Notes: generated by a model not told the origin, from the sequence alone. A stretch of DNA of 64,000 nucleotides from DASCOT01 sp965197275 (GCA_965197275.1 CBDAMQ010000026.1:260355-324354); one strand, 5' to 3'. Positions 51,587-61,464 are shown, counted from the first letter of the stretch. Made by a program: numbers and translations.

Positions 51587-52812
51587 TCGATCGTGAAGCG
51601 CAGCGCCGCGTGCGCGCGGCGTAGCGCAGATTCGACTGCCGCTGGCGTTTCCGCCCGCGCGAAGATGAACCCGAGATACTGATTGCCTTCCGGCAGAGGC
51701 ACGACTGGCTGACCGTTCAGGATCGAGATGGTGAGCTCTTCGACGCCGGCGATCGAGCGCGCTGCGCCCAGGCCCTCGACTCCGCGCAACGTCCCGGCGC
51801 CAGGGATCGGGATCATCATCACCCCGGCCGCCGCTCGCTCGCGCCCCAGGTCGTCGATCTCGTACCCCAGTGCAGCGCGGAGCACCAGCTCCTCCAGGCT
51901 GATCCCGGTGCCGAACCGCAGCACGCGGCCACAGCGGCCGCCGATGCTCCGCGGCGCCAGCTCGAGCAACGTCGCCTGTCCGTCGTGCAGGCGCATCTCT
52001 GCATGCACGGGCCCATGACAGAGCCCGAGCGCGTCGACCGCGGCCTGTGTTGCGTTGACTACCGCCCGCCGCTGCCTGTCCGGCAGTCGCGAAGGCGTGA
52101 CGTAGAGAGTTTCCTCGAAGAACGGACCATCGAGCGGATCCGGCTTGTCGAAGACCGCCAGCACGTGCAGGGTGCCGTTCATCAGCAAACCCTCGACGGC
52201 AACCTCGATGCCCGGCAGGTAGGTTTCGACCAGCAGCTGGTGGATCTTGTTCGCCCCGCGGTCGCGGGCCTCCAGACTGTCGAGTAGCGCGGCGATGCGC
52301 TCTACCGCCCGGCGTAGCTGCGTCGGAGAATCGGCCCGGATGACCCCGCGTGAGGCCGAGAGGAACGTCGGCTTGATGACGCACGGGTAGGTCACCTCGT
52401 TGGCCAGCCGTTCGATGTCGGCGGGGCCGCCGCTCCAGTACCGTGGTCCCGGTATGCCCGACGCGTCGAGCCGCCGCCGGAAGAGAAGCTTGTCCCGGGC
52501 CGTGGCCACGGCCTCCGGGGGATTGCCGGGGAGCCCCAGTTCGGCGGCGGCGGCCGCCGCCAGTAGCGTAGTTTCCTCGTCGGGTCCGAGGATTGCGGCC
52601 AACGGTCGTTCGGCGTGCAGCGCCGCGATCGCCTGTCTCGAAGCTCGTTGATCGGCGAAGTCGAGCGTCATCGTCGTGACGCCCGGAAGCGATTGCAGCG
52701 CCTGCCGACGGTTGGTACCGATCACCACATCGGCTTCCAGTTGCGCTGCTGCTGTCAGCAGCGCTTCGGCCCGATAGGTAGTGGCCGGGATCAGGATCAA
52801 TACCCGGGGCAT
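51583..52812 (-). CDS. ATP-grasp domain protein, function unknown
   Basis: 409 residues. A pre-ATP-grasp Rossmann-like part (1-95, MPRVLILIPATTYRAEALLTAA), then an ATP-grasp region with DKLLFRRRLDASGIPGPRYW, CVIKPTFLSASRGVIRADS and the metal ligand segment HAEMRLHDGQATLLELAPRSIGG. The C-terminal domain resembles the carboxylase-like tail of amino-acid ligases such as BacD/L-amino-acid ligases. The substrate is not predictable: no biosynthetic partner lies next to it. ATG 52812 is chosen over 52890 because the conserved strand starts there. The stop lies in repeat B. Confidence 0.8.
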   Translation of the reverse strand: MPRVLILIPATTYRAEALLTAAAQLEADVVIGTNRRQALQSLPGVTTMTLDFADQRASRQAIAALHAERPLAAILGPDEETTLLAAAAAAELGLPGNPPEAVATARDKLLFRRRLDASGIPGPRYWSGGPADIERLANEVTYPCVIKPTFLSASRGVIRADSPTQLRRAVERIAALLDSLEARDRGANKIHQLLVETYLPGIEVAVEGLLMNGTLHVLAVFDKPDPLDGPFFEETLYVTPSRLPDRQRRAVVNATQAAVDALGLCHGPVHAEMRLHDGQATLLELAPRSIGGRCGRVLRFGTGISLEELVLRAALGYEIDDLGRERAAAGVMMIPIPGAGTLRGVEGLGAARSIAGVEELTISILNGQPVVPLPEGNQYLGFIFARAETPAAVESALRRAHAALRFTID

Positions 52813-52900
52813 GGCGCGAAGGATAAACCACCGGCGCGCGCCCGGCTCTGAGGTCCCGAAGAATACGGTATCCTGCTCAACCACAAGCACTTAAGGCAAC

Positions 52901-52973
52901 GCCCTCGTAGCTCAGGTGGATAGAGCACCGGCCTCCTAAGCCGGGTGCCCAGGTTCGAGTCCTGGCGGGGGCA
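52901..52973 (+). tRNA. tRNA-Arg (anticodon CCT)
   Basis: Acceptor GCCCTCG pairs with CGGGGGC (one G-T), D arm GCTC/GAGC, anticodon stem CCGGC/GCCGG with loop CTCCTAA (anticodon CCT), T arm CCAGG-TTCGAGT-CCTGG, discriminator A. CCA is not encoded. It converges on the APC permease gene. Confidence 0.93.
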
Positions 52974-53009
52974 CTTCGGTTGCCGGGCAGTCAGCGCCCA
53001 GGGAGCTCG

Positions 53010-54518
53010 CTACTCGGGCGGCAATTCGTCGAAGCGGCGCCGCCGATCGGCGTCGGCCGCGATGGCGCTCCACTTCGAAGCGAACACCAGGCTTCCGGCG
53101 ATCATTACGAGCACCCAGATCCAGGTCGATCTCAGGTACCAGGTCCCGGCCGGAGCCCCGAGATCCTTCCACAGGTGGACAGCCAGGTAGAGGGCCATGA
53201 ACGCCGCCCCGGCCGCCCCGATCATCACTCGCGCGGTGTTGTTGTTGACGACTCGAATGGCGGCGGCGAGAGTCGGGTTGCGTCGCGAGATGCATACCGT
53301 GGACAGGCAAACGAGCAGGAAGTTCACCAGCATCGCGGTGACCAGGATGTCGATGCCGAGAAAGAAATCCCCCGCAAGGTGACTGCCAACCACCCCGGCG
53401 GTGGCCATGGTGCCGCTGAGGAGGATGGCGACGTCGGGTGTCTGCCGGAGAGGATGGATGTGCTTGACGAAGTCGGGGAAGATGCCGTCCTCCGCCCAGG
53501 CGAACATCAGACGTGATACCGACAAGAGCATTGCCGGAAGATCGTTGATCAGCGCGATCGCGGCCCCGGCCACGATTGTCACTGTCCAGGCGGGTGAAAG
53601 CAGATAGCCGAGCAGCCCCGGGGCGGTGAGGTCCTCGACGAGCGCCCGCTCGGCGACGTAGGGCCACGGGATGGCGTGATAGACCGCCGCAGTGAACGCC
53701 AGGTAGAAGCTGCCGACCACAAGCATGCAGATTCCGATCGCCAGCGGCAGGTCGCGCGATGGGTTGCGAGACTCACCTCCGGCCTGGGCAATCGAGTCGA
53801 ATCCGATGAAGCTCGAGAACAGGATCACCGAGGCTGCCAGAAAGGTCGCCAAGTTGAAGGTCGCGGGAGCCTGGAGTGGGATCACGACGCCGTCGCGAGC
53901 CTGTACTGCGGCGGCGAAATCCGTCGGCCCGAATGAAAAACCGGCGACGATCACCACCGACCCGCCGACAAACATGAAGACCATCAGCGGCACCAGGATG
54001 CGCTCGTACAAGCGCACACCGAGCAGGTTTACCCCAATGAAGGTCCAGAGAAACGCCAGCGCCACGGCGACACGCCCGGGACCGTCGGCGATCGTTGCAG
54101 CCAGCTGGGGGGACCCGAGCGTCAAGGCGATGTCGCGTAGGAACGGGACCAGTACGTACGACACCACGCCGATGGCGACGCTCAGGCCGAACCACTGCGA
54201 GAAGCTCGCGACGAAACCCAGGTACGGGCTGAGCGACCGGCTGACGTACACGTAGCTGCCGCCGGCCCGCGGCATTGCCGACGCCAAGATCGCGTATGCC
54301 AGTGCCGCCAGCGCCGCCGGCACGACCGCGACCAGATAGGCGGGGAACACGTAGGGGCCGATACCGGGAACGTTCCGCTGCACCATCAGCGGAACGATGT
54401 TGATCGCCGCGCCCATCATCGAACAGATGCCGGTGGCGGCGAGGCCGGCCAGTCCCAGGTGGCGCGCGAGCCTCGGCGGAGAGGTCGGGACCGACGGCTC
54501 GTTGTTCGTCGATGACAT
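53010..54518 (-). CDS. APC-superfamily amino acid/amine permease
   Basis: 502 residues and about 12 transmembrane helices. The first helix carries the substrate-site loop GLAATGICSMMGAAINIVPLM (GIGSxxG-like). PRAGGSYVYVSRSLSPYLGF and FIGFDSIAQAGGESRNPSRDLP are family hallmarks. Imports amino acids or related compounds with protons or by exchange; the substrate is unknown. ATG 54518 is preferred to 54530 by the usual start of the family. Confidence 0.85.
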   Translation of the reverse strand: MSSTNNEPSVPTSPPRLARHLGLAGLAATGICSMMGAAINIVPLMVQRNVPGIGPYVFPAYLVAVVPAALAALAYAILASAMPRAGGSYVYVSRSLSPYLGFVASFSQWFGLSVAIGVVSYVLVPFLRDIALTLGSPQLAATIADGPGRVAVALAFLWTFIGVNLLGVRLYERILVPLMVFMFVGGSVVIVAGFSFGPTDFAAAVQARDGVVIPLQAPATFNLATFLAASVILFSSFIGFDSIAQAGGESRNPSRDLPLAIGICMLVVGSFYLAFTAAVYHAIPWPYVAERALVEDLTAPGLLGYLLSPAWTVTIVAGAAIALINDLPAMLLSVSRLMFAWAEDGIFPDFVKHIHPLRQTPDVAILLSGTMATAGVVGSHLAGDFFLGIDILVTAMLVNFLLVCLSTVCISRRNPTLAAAIRVVNNNTARVMIGAAGAAFMALYLAVHLWKDLGAPAGTWYLRSTWIWVLVMIAGSLVFASKWSAIAADADRRRRFDELPPE

Positions 54519-54638
54519 GGCGAGCCGCATTGTAGCCGCAGGCCGGACGGCGTGGCGGAACGTGCGTTACGGACCCCTCAATCGGTACGGCCTCCGAGCA
54601 GGAGCCCGGAGGCCGCTGTTCGATCCGTCCGCGGAGAG

Positions 54639-54953
54639 CTAGTCCTTGGAGCTTTCCAGCAGTGATTTCAGTGCCACCAGAAGCGCAGCCGGCGCTACGA
54701 ACGCCGCCATGTTGGCGGTGATCGCGGTAATACTCATGCCGACTTCCGGGATGACGCTTACCGAGGTGGCCGTCATCATCAGGGCGATCGCGGCGATCAG
54801 GAAGCCCTGCGATTCCGAGCTACTGATGTTCAAGAACCCGACCACGAGGCCGAGGACCGCGAGGATTAGGGCCCCGCTGGGGATGCTCACGAACGCCATG
54901 ACGATTGCCAGGATGACGCCGCCTAGGAATGCGTACTTGCCGATGTCCGACAT
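54639..54953 (-). CDS. Small membrane protein, hypothetical
   Basis: 104 residues, three hydrophobic segments: YAFLGGVILAIVMAFVSI, GALILAVLGLVVGFLNI and ITAITANMAAFVAPAALLVAL, with a further apolar stretch FLIAAIALMMTATSV. A Lys/Asp-bearing tail closes it. GGGAG lies six bases before ATG 54953. I recognise no family and the neighbours give no clue. It is separate from the APC permease gene by 120 bases. Confidence 0.62.
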   Translation of the reverse strand: MSDIGKYAFLGGVILAIVMAFVSIPSGALILAVLGLVVGFLNISSSESQGFLIAAIALMMTATSVSVIPEVGMSITAITANMAAFVAPAALLVALKSLLESSKD

Positions 54954-55139
54954 AGGGGACTCCCTGTTGGAGCAAGAAAGTGGCACTCGCGACGTTATCG
55001 ATACGCGCGCGATCCGACAACCGGCGGGCGGGGGGCAGGGACGGAGACGGTGAGGATCGACCGAGCGCGGCGGCTATCGCCGACGCCGTTCAATCCCGAG
55101 TGTCATAGAGTTAACGGTGATCGCGCACGGGGATCACCG

Positions 55140-56714
55140 ATGGTCGGGAAGAGATTGATGGACGGCGTCCTGGAACGACTGGGAATCGGCAGCGAAAACC
55201 GAGGCGGATTCTGTGGCGACTGGATCGGCTCCGGCCCGATGCTCGGCGTCAACACTCCCATCGATGGCAGCAAGTTGGCGAGTGTCCGACAGGTAACCGA
55301 GCAGGAGTTCGACGAAGTCGCCGGCCGCGCGCAGGAAGCCTCGGTGAGCTGGCGCGCAGTTCCTGCACCACGCCGTGGAGAGATCGTTCGCCAGATCGGC
55401 GAGCAGCTGCGTCTGGCAAAGCCGGATCTCGGTCGTCTGGTGACCCTCGAGATGGGCAAGATCCAGGCAGAGGGCGAGGGTGAGGTGCAGGAGATGATCG
55501 ACATCTGCGACTTCGCCACCGGGCTCTCGCGTCAGCTCTACGGCCTGACGATGCACTCTGAGCGTCCCGACCACCGCATGTACGAGCAGTGGCATCCGCT
55601 CGGTGTGGTGGGGGTCATCACAGCGTTCAATTTCCCGGTAGCGGTGTGGAGCTGGAATGCGGCGATCTCGGCAGTTTGCGGCAATGCGACGCTGTGGAAA
55701 CCAGCCAGCAAGACGCCGTTGACCGCAATCGCATGCACGAAGATCGCCGCCGACGTATGTCGGCACAACGACATCGATCCAGCGATCTTCTCGCTCGTCG
55801 TCGGGCCGGGAAGCACCGTGGGCGAGCGCCTGCTGGCAGCGCGCACGATCGGCCTGGTTTCCGCTACCGGCAGCTGCACAATGGGTTACCGGGTGGCCGC
55901 GGTGGTGGGCAAGCGTCTCGGGCGTACAATCCTCGAGCTCGGGGGCAACAACGCCATCGTTGTTACACCCAGTGCCAACATGGAGTTGGCGTTGCCGGCG
56001 ATATTGTTCGGGGCTGTGGGAACGGCCGGTCAGCGCTGTACATCGACCCGGCGCATCATCGTTCACGCCAGCAAGCACGACGAGCTCGTACGGCGACTGC
56101 GCAGCGCGTACGGGGGCATCTCCATCGGTGATCCACGCGACAACGCCACGCTGATGGGACCGCTGGTAACGGTTGACGCGGTGGAGACGATGATGCGGGC
56201 CGTGGATCGCGTGCGCGAGTCGGGTGGCGAAATTCTAGCGGGCGGTGAGCGCCTGGCCGGGGACTCGTATCCGGGCGGACATTACGTGACGCCGTGCCTC
56301 GCCGCGGTGGAGAACTCGTTGCCGATCGTTCAAGAGGAGACCTTCGCGCCGATCCTCTACGTCATCTCCTACGGATCGGCGCGGGCGACGCCGGCGCAGG
56401 CGGTTGCGGAGATCGGTGAAGCGATGCACTTGCACAACGACGTCCCGCAGGGTCTGTCGTCGGCGATTTTCAGCGACCACGTTCGCGAGGTGGAGGAGTT
56501 TCTGTCGCACCGCGGCAGCGACTGTGGGATCGCCAACGTCAACATCGGCACCAGCGGTGCCGAGATCGGCGGCGCGTTCGGTGGCGAGAAGGAGACCGGC
56601 GGCGGGCGCGAGTCGGGATCTGATGCTTGGAAGGCCTACATGCGACGCCAGACGAACACCATCAACTGGAGCGTCGAGTTGCCACTGGCGCAGGGGCTCG
56701 AGTTTGGCGACTGA
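55140..56714 (+). CDS. Aldehyde dehydrogenase, ALDH7 / aminoadipate-semialdehyde type
   Basis: 524 residues. Cofactor and catalytic features: HPLGVVGVITAFNFPVAVW, WKPASKTPL, ELGGNN with Glu267, and the nucleophile Cys300 in TAGQRCTSTRR. GGAFGGEKETGGGRESGSDAW near the end is typical of ALDH7 (antiquitin/AmaB), which oxidises aminoadipate semialdehyde in lysine catabolism. A glutaryl-CoA-dehydrogenase-like gene is also in the window, but 30 kb away. ATG 55140 starts the conserved block; the open frame from 55050 is not family-like. Confidence 0.86.
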   Translation: MVGKRLMDGVLERLGIGSENRGGFCGDWIGSGPMLGVNTPIDGSKLASVRQVTEQEFDEVAGRAQEASVSWRAVPAPRRGEIVRQIGEQLRLAKPDLGRLVTLEMGKIQAEGEGEVQEMIDICDFATGLSRQLYGLTMHSERPDHRMYEQWHPLGVVGVITAFNFPVAVWSWNAAISAVCGNATLWKPASKTPLTAIACTKIAADVCRHNDIDPAIFSLVVGPGSTVGERLLAARTIGLVSATGSCTMGYRVAAVVGKRLGRTILELGGNNAIVVTPSANMELALPAILFGAVGTAGQRCTSTRRIIVHASKHDELVRRLRSAYGGISIGDPRDNATLMGPLVTVDAVETMMRAVDRVRESGGEILAGGERLAGDSYPGGHYVTPCLAAVENSLPIVQEETFAPILYVISYGSARATPAQAVAEIGEAMHLHNDVPQGLSSAIFSDHVREVEEFLSHRGSDCGIANVNIGTSGAEIGGAFGGEKETGGGRESGSDAWKAYMRRQTNTINWSVELPLAQGLEFGD

Positions 56715-56775
56715 GGCGCGGGCGTCACGTTGTCGGAGCAAGCTCTCCGCCAGCCGAAGCGTGCTCGGCAAGAAG

Positions 56776-58111
56776 ATGCGAACGGCAGGAAGGGTCGTGT
56801 TCGTGGGGTTGCTCGCCGCCCTTCCAAGTGCGGCGGAAGCGCAGGATACCCACTATTGGAACGTCCAGTACGGCAACCGCGCGCGCCTCCTGGGCGGCTC
56901 TTCCGTCGGCAGCGCCAGCGATCTCAGTGCCGTGTACTACAACCCGGGCCGGCTGGCGCTGGTAGATCGACCGGAGTTGCTGTTGTCCGGAACGGTCTTC
57001 GAGCAGACAACGGTCCGTTTGAAGCAGACGAACAGATCCCGTGAGCTGTCGGCGTCCCGGTTTGCGCTCAGCCCGTCGCTGTTCGCCGGCGAGCTGCGCT
57101 TCGGATTCCTCGGCAGGAGTCGATTGGCCTATTCCTTCCTGACGCGTCAGCAATCGAGCTTCGATCTGCAGGGCGTGTTAGCCGGTACCGCGCCGGCCAA
57201 CCTCGGCCTGCCCGCGGGGGCAACGGTGGCGGACTCCGTCCGACAGGAACATCGACTGAGCGAGTACTGGGGCGGCCTGACATGGGCCAGCACCATTGGC
57301 GAGAGGGTGGGCATCGGTGTCAGCACCTTCGTCGCCAGTCGCAATCAGCGCGGCTTTGCCCAGCGTAGCTTCGCAGCGACCTTCGACGACGACGAGCCGG
57401 GGCTCGTCCTGCAGACCAGCGACTACAAGTATGGACACTGGCGGCTGGTGTGGAAGCTCGGCGTCGGTACCCGACTCGAGGGCTGGGATCTGGGGGCAAC
57501 GGTTACCCTGCCGGGCGTGCCGATCGGTGGCAACGGACGAGTTGCTGTCGACGATGTTCGGATTGGCAACATCGGGCAGCCGGCGACCGTCATCAGCCTC
57601 GGCCAGGAGGATCTCGGAGCGCGGTTCAAGTCGCCACTCTCCCTTGCCGCCGGTGGCTCGCGGTCGTTCGATGAATCTCGCGTCCATCTGACGCTGGAGT
57701 GGTTCGCGCCGCAAGATCTGTACACCGTCCTCGCGGCGCGACCGGCCACCTCCTCCGTGGGCGACGTGATCCTCGATCCCTCGATCCGCCAGCAGGCGGC
57801 CGCGGTCGTCAACGGCGATCGGATTCGAGCGCCGCTTCGGGTCCGAGGTGACCGGCTACGCTAGCCTCAGCAGCGATCACAGCTCGGCAGTGGAGGGGAA
57901 CGCCTCGAATCTCGAGTTCACGCAGTGGAACATCCTGCACGCTGCCGCCGGCGCCACCTTCTCCAACGGCGACACCGATTTCACCGTCGGTCTGATCGGT
58001 GCGGTCGGTACATCGCGGGCGGCGTCGCGGCTGGCGGCAGAGGATTTCGACAGCCGCTATCGGCGCCTGACGCTCATTCTGGGGTTTTCGTTTCCGTTCG
58101 GCTCGCTGTAG
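56776..58111 (+). pseudogene. Outer-membrane beta-barrel protein gene with a frameshift
   Basis: Signal peptide VVFVGLLAALPSAAEAQ, then a FadL/OmpP1-like start (HYWNVQYGNRARLLGGSSVGSASDLSAVYYNPGRLAL) and alternating barrel strands. The first frame (362 residues) ends at TAG 57862. The barrel continues in the +1 frame from about 57815 (GFERRFGSEVTGYASLSSDH), ending with LTLILGFSFPFGSL, a typical C-terminal barrel strand, at 58111. One extra base near 57811-57816 explains it: removing one G gives the join VNAIGFERRFG. Either a true frameshift mutation or a base-calling error. Possible transport of a hydrophobic compound; substrate unknown. Confidence 0.75.
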
Positions 58112-58126
58112 GCGGCGAATCGATGC

Positions 58127-60076
58127 CTACGCCAGCTCCGGCCGGTCGGCAAACTGCTCCAGTACTTCGGGGTTGGCGAGCGCCTCGACGTTCTTGACGG
58201 CCTCGCCGTGGACCACACTTCGTACCGCCAGCTCGACGATCTTGCCGCTCTTGGTACGGGGTATGTCTTGCACCTGCAGGACGACGGCCGGAACGTGTCG
58301 CGGTGAACAGCTCACCCGGATGCGCTGCCGGATGTCGTCGATCAGAGCCTCGTCGAGCAGCACGCCGTCGCGCAATCGAACGAAGAGGACCACGCGCACA
58401 TCGTCCTGCCAGTTCTGGCCGACCACGAGCGCTTCGTCGACCGCGGCGACGCTCTCGACGACGCGATAGATCTCCGCTGTTCCGATGCGCACACCGCCCG
58501 GGTTAAGCGTGGCATCGGACCGCCCATAGATCACTATCCCGTTGTGCGCCGTGATCTCGGCATAATCACCCTGATGCCAAACACCCGGATAGCGCTCGTA
58601 GTAAGCGGCTCGGTATCGCGCCTCGTCGGGGTCGTTCCAGAACCCGATCGGCATGGACGGGAACGGCTCCGTGCAGACGAGCTCTCCCTTCTGCTCGCGG
58701 ATCGATTGCCCACTGCGGTCGAATACTTGGGTCGACATTCCGAGGCTCGGCGCCTGGATCTCACCTCGCCAGACGGGGCCGATCGGGTTGCCGCCGACGA
58801 AGCAGCCAACGATATCGGTGCCACCGGAGATCGACGACAGGCAGACGTCGTCCTTGATGCGCTCGTACACGTAGTCGAAACCTTCGGCGACCAGCGGCGA
58901 ACCGGTAGAAGTGATCGTGCGTAACGCCGACAGGTCGTAGTGCGCGCCGGGATCGGCGCCGGTGTTCCGCAGGGCATCGATGTACTTGGCGGAGACCCCG
59001 AAGAGGGTGCCGCGCTCCTCGTCGACGAAATCGATCAAGGTCTCGGCGTGCGGGTAGAACGGGTCGCCGTCGTACGCCAACAACGTCGCCTCGGAGGCTA
59101 GCGCCGACGCCAGCCAGTTCCACATCATCCAGCCACAGGTGGTGTAGTGGAAAACGCGGTCGCCGGGGCGCACGTCGAGCAACAGACGGTGCTCGGAGAG
59201 GTGTTTGAGCAACGTGCCACCTACTCCGTGAACGATGCACTTCGGCGGGCCGGTGGTCCCGGACGAGTACAGCACGTACAGCGGGTCGTTGAACCCGACG
59301 TCAACGAACGTCAGCTCCGCATCGCGGTGATCGGTCACCGCATCGTCGAGCAACCGCGCTTCCGACAGGCCGCTCAGGTCGGGGTCGACGTTCATGTAGC
59401 TGCTGACCAGGACGCTCTCGACGCTGGGTAGTCTGGGAAGGAACTCGCCCACCCGCGCCAGCGAGTCGAACTCCCGGCCTCTGTAGTAGTAGCCGTCGGC
59501 GCAGAAAAGTACCTCCGGCGCGATTTGCCCGAAACGGTCGATAACCCCGCCGGCGCCGAAGTCCGGCGAGCAGGACGTCCACACCCCGCCGATCGACGTG
59601 GTCGCCAGCATGGCCACGAACGAATCCGGCACGTTGGGCATGAAACCCGCGACCCGATCACCGACGCCCACGCCGAGGTCATTGAGGGTTGCGGCTACGG
59701 CGGCGACCCGGTGTCGCAGCTCGTCCCAGCTCAATCGCATTGCGACGCGGTTCTCGCCGCGAAACACGATCGCGTCGCCGGGACCCTCACGGCGTAGGAG
59801 GTTGGCGGCGAAGTTCAGGCGTGCTTCAGGAAAAAAGCGCGCCCCCGGCATCCGGTCGCCGCCAACGAGAGCCGTCGCACCGCGTCGGCTCGCGACAACG
59901 CCGCAGAAGTCCCACAGGGCGCCCCAGAAGTCGCCCTTGTGGTTCACCGACCACGCGTGGAGCTCGTCGTACGTCGACGCTCCGGCGGCGAAACGGTCGT
60001 TCGCCATTCGCATAAACGCGGTGATCTCGGCCGCCTGAACGCGCTCCGCCGACGGCGCCCACAGCGGGGCTTTCAA
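58127..60076 (-). CDS. Acetoacetyl-CoA synthetase (acetoacetate--CoA ligase)
   Basis: Adenylate-forming enzyme, 649 residues. N-terminal LWAPSAERVQAAEITAFM and FPEARLNFAANLL are typical of AACS. P-loop YSSGTTGPPK at about 270-279, FWNDPDEARYR, YGRSDATLNPGGVRIGTAEIY, and the C-terminal catalytic lysine in IPRTKSGKIVE. Activates acetoacetate (from ketone bodies or leucine breakdown) to acetoacetyl-CoA, which the thiolase at 33 kb could cleave. Confidence 0.93.
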   Translation of the reverse strand: MKAPLWAPSAERVQAAEITAFMRMANDRFAAGASTYDELHAWSVNHKGDFWGALWDFCGVVASRRGATALVGGDRMPGARFFPEARLNFAANLLRREGPGDAIVFRGENRVAMRLSWDELRHRVAAVAATLNDLGVGVGDRVAGFMPNVPDSFVAMLATTSIGGVWTSCSPDFGAGGVIDRFGQIAPEVLFCADGYYYRGREFDSLARVGEFLPRLPSVESVLVSSYMNVDPDLSGLSEARLLDDAVTDHRDAELTFVDVGFNDPLYVLYSSGTTGPPKCIVHGVGGTLLKHLSEHRLLLDVRPGDRVFHYTTCGWMMWNWLASALASEATLLAYDGDPFYPHAETLIDFVDEERGTLFGVSAKYIDALRNTGADPGAHYDLSALRTITSTGSPLVAEGFDYVYERIKDDVCLSSISGGTDIVGCFVGGNPIGPVWRGEIQAPSLGMSTQVFDRSGQSIREQKGELVCTEPFPSMPIGFWNDPDEARYRAAYYERYPGVWHQGDYAEITAHNGIVIYGRSDATLNPGGVRIGTAEIYRVVESVAAVDEALVVGQNWQDDVRVVLFVRLRDGVLLDEALIDDIRQRIRVSCSPRHVPAVVLQVQDIPRTKSGKIVELAVRSVVHGEAVKNVEALANPEVLEQFADRPELA

Positions 60077-60159
60077 CGTCTCGCCTCACCGTCCGTCGCC
60101 GCCATTCGGGCGGCGATCAGGGCCATGCCTCCGAGATCCGCAAACATCGTCTCGCAGGG

Positions 60160-60224
60160 GCGCCTGGCATCCGGACCCATTTCGCCATCGCGGAATGCAA
60201 CGAGCGTCTGTTACAGGCCACTAG
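60160..60224 (-). repeat. Dispersed repeat, copy C (65 bp)
   Basis: Matches copy B in 57 of 65 positions, no gaps. Read on the minus strand, its second to fourth bases (TAG, 60223-60221) are the stop codon of the AI-2E permease gene. It holds the minus-strand hairpin TGTAAC, loop AGACGCTC, GTTGCA. The 83 bases from the acetoacetyl-CoA synthetase start to the repeat show nothing else. Confidence 0.85.
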
Positions 60225-61348
60225 AGAATCTCCGGGATGTACTTCTCCCGCGCCAGTCGCCACAGCGAGGCGAGGAACGCGGTCAAAGGAATCGCCAGGA
60301 TCATCCCGAGGATTCCACCGAGAGCCGCGCCCCAGAAGAAGATGGCGACGATGATGGCCATGAAGTGCAATCCGGTGCGGTCGCCCATGATCTTCGGCGT
60401 AAGCAGCCAGCCCTCGACTTGCTGCACGATCGCGAACACCACCAACACCAGGGCCAGCGTCCCAGTGCCGCCGCCCTCCTGAAACAGCGCCAGCGGCAGG
60501 GCGATCCCCAGCCCGATGATGCTGCCGAGGTACGGAATGACGTTCAGCAGGCCGAGCAGCAGGCCGATGACGAAGCCGTAGCGCAGTCCGACGAGGCTGA
60601 AGCCGGCGGCGTACATCAGTCCCTGGAGAAACGCGATGATCAGCTGGCCGCGAAAGAACGCCACGCTGATGTCGACGAACTCCTGGCCCAGGTACATCGC
60701 GTCGCGCCGGGTCTCCGGCTTCAGGAAGGGGAGCAGCCGGTCGGCATCGACGTGCACCCCCCGCGCGGTCAGGAAGTAAGCGAAGTAGACCGGAACGACC
60801 GCCCATCCGAAGAGGGCGCCCACCCCCCGGGCGAGCCCGACGCTGGCAGCGAGCGCCTGGAAGCCGACGCTCTGGAGCCCTTGCAGGATCGTCGACACCT
60901 GCGATTCCGCCGCCGCACGGAGGCGCTCGGCGGCGCCGCTCTGTTCCAACAGCTCGGATGCCTCCGGGATGCGCTCCATGACCCACAGGCGCAGTCCCTC
61001 CCACCACTCGGGCAGATGCGCGGTGAGGCCTACGAGCTGACGCAGCAGGATAGCGCCGAAAAACAGCACGAACGCCGTCATCGGAACGAGTACGGATAGA
61101 AAGACAACCAGCACGGCCACTGCCACCGGCAGGCGCATCCGCTCGTGGAGCCACTCGTAGTACGGCCGGCAGACGAGTGCCGCCACCGCGCCGACAGCTA
61201 GCGGCAGGAACACTCCCGAGAAGGCGCGCAAGAAAAGCGCTGCCAGCCATCCCAGCAGCCCGATCGCCAGCAGGATCACCAGCGCCGAGACCGTCGTGAT
61301 GGCGGCCGCAATGGTGCTCGCCTGTCGTTGACTGAAATGCACGCCCAT
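60221..61348 (-). CDS. AI-2E family transporter
   Basis: 375 residues with about eight hydrophobic helices. N-terminal helices are at about 12-90 and a soluble stretch (100-150) with ERIPEASELLEQSGAAERL follows. The family core has VVPVYFAYFLTARG, FFRGQLIIAFLQGLMYAAGFSLVGLRYGFVIGLLLGLLNVIPYLGSIIG and GLHFMAIIVAIFFWGAALGGILGMILAIP. Members include putative exporters and a Na+/H+ antiporter; the substrate cannot be stated. The stop codon lies in repeat C. Confidence 0.86.
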   Translation of the reverse strand: MGVHFSQRQASTIAAAITTVSALVILLAIGLLGWLAALFLRAFSGVFLPLAVGAVAALVCRPYYEWLHERMRLPVAVAVLVVFLSVLVPMTAFVLFFGAILLRQLVGLTAHLPEWWEGLRLWVMERIPEASELLEQSGAAERLRAAAESQVSTILQGLQSVGFQALAASVGLARGVGALFGWAVVPVYFAYFLTARGVHVDADRLLPFLKPETRRDAMYLGQEFVDISVAFFRGQLIIAFLQGLMYAAGFSLVGLRYGFVIGLLLGLLNVIPYLGSIIGLGIALPLALFQEGGGTGTLALVLVVFAIVQQVEGWLLTPKIMGDRTGLHFMAIIVAIFFWGAALGGILGMILAIPLTAFLASLWRLAREKYIPEIL

Positions 61349-61464
61349 GGTGTGCAGATGCTACACCGGGCATCCGCCGACCGGCGGAGCTCGATGCGCT
61401 CCCCGCGCGGCAACGATTAGAATGCAGGTAGGTGCTCCGCGATTTTCGAACCGAGGTTTGCTGA

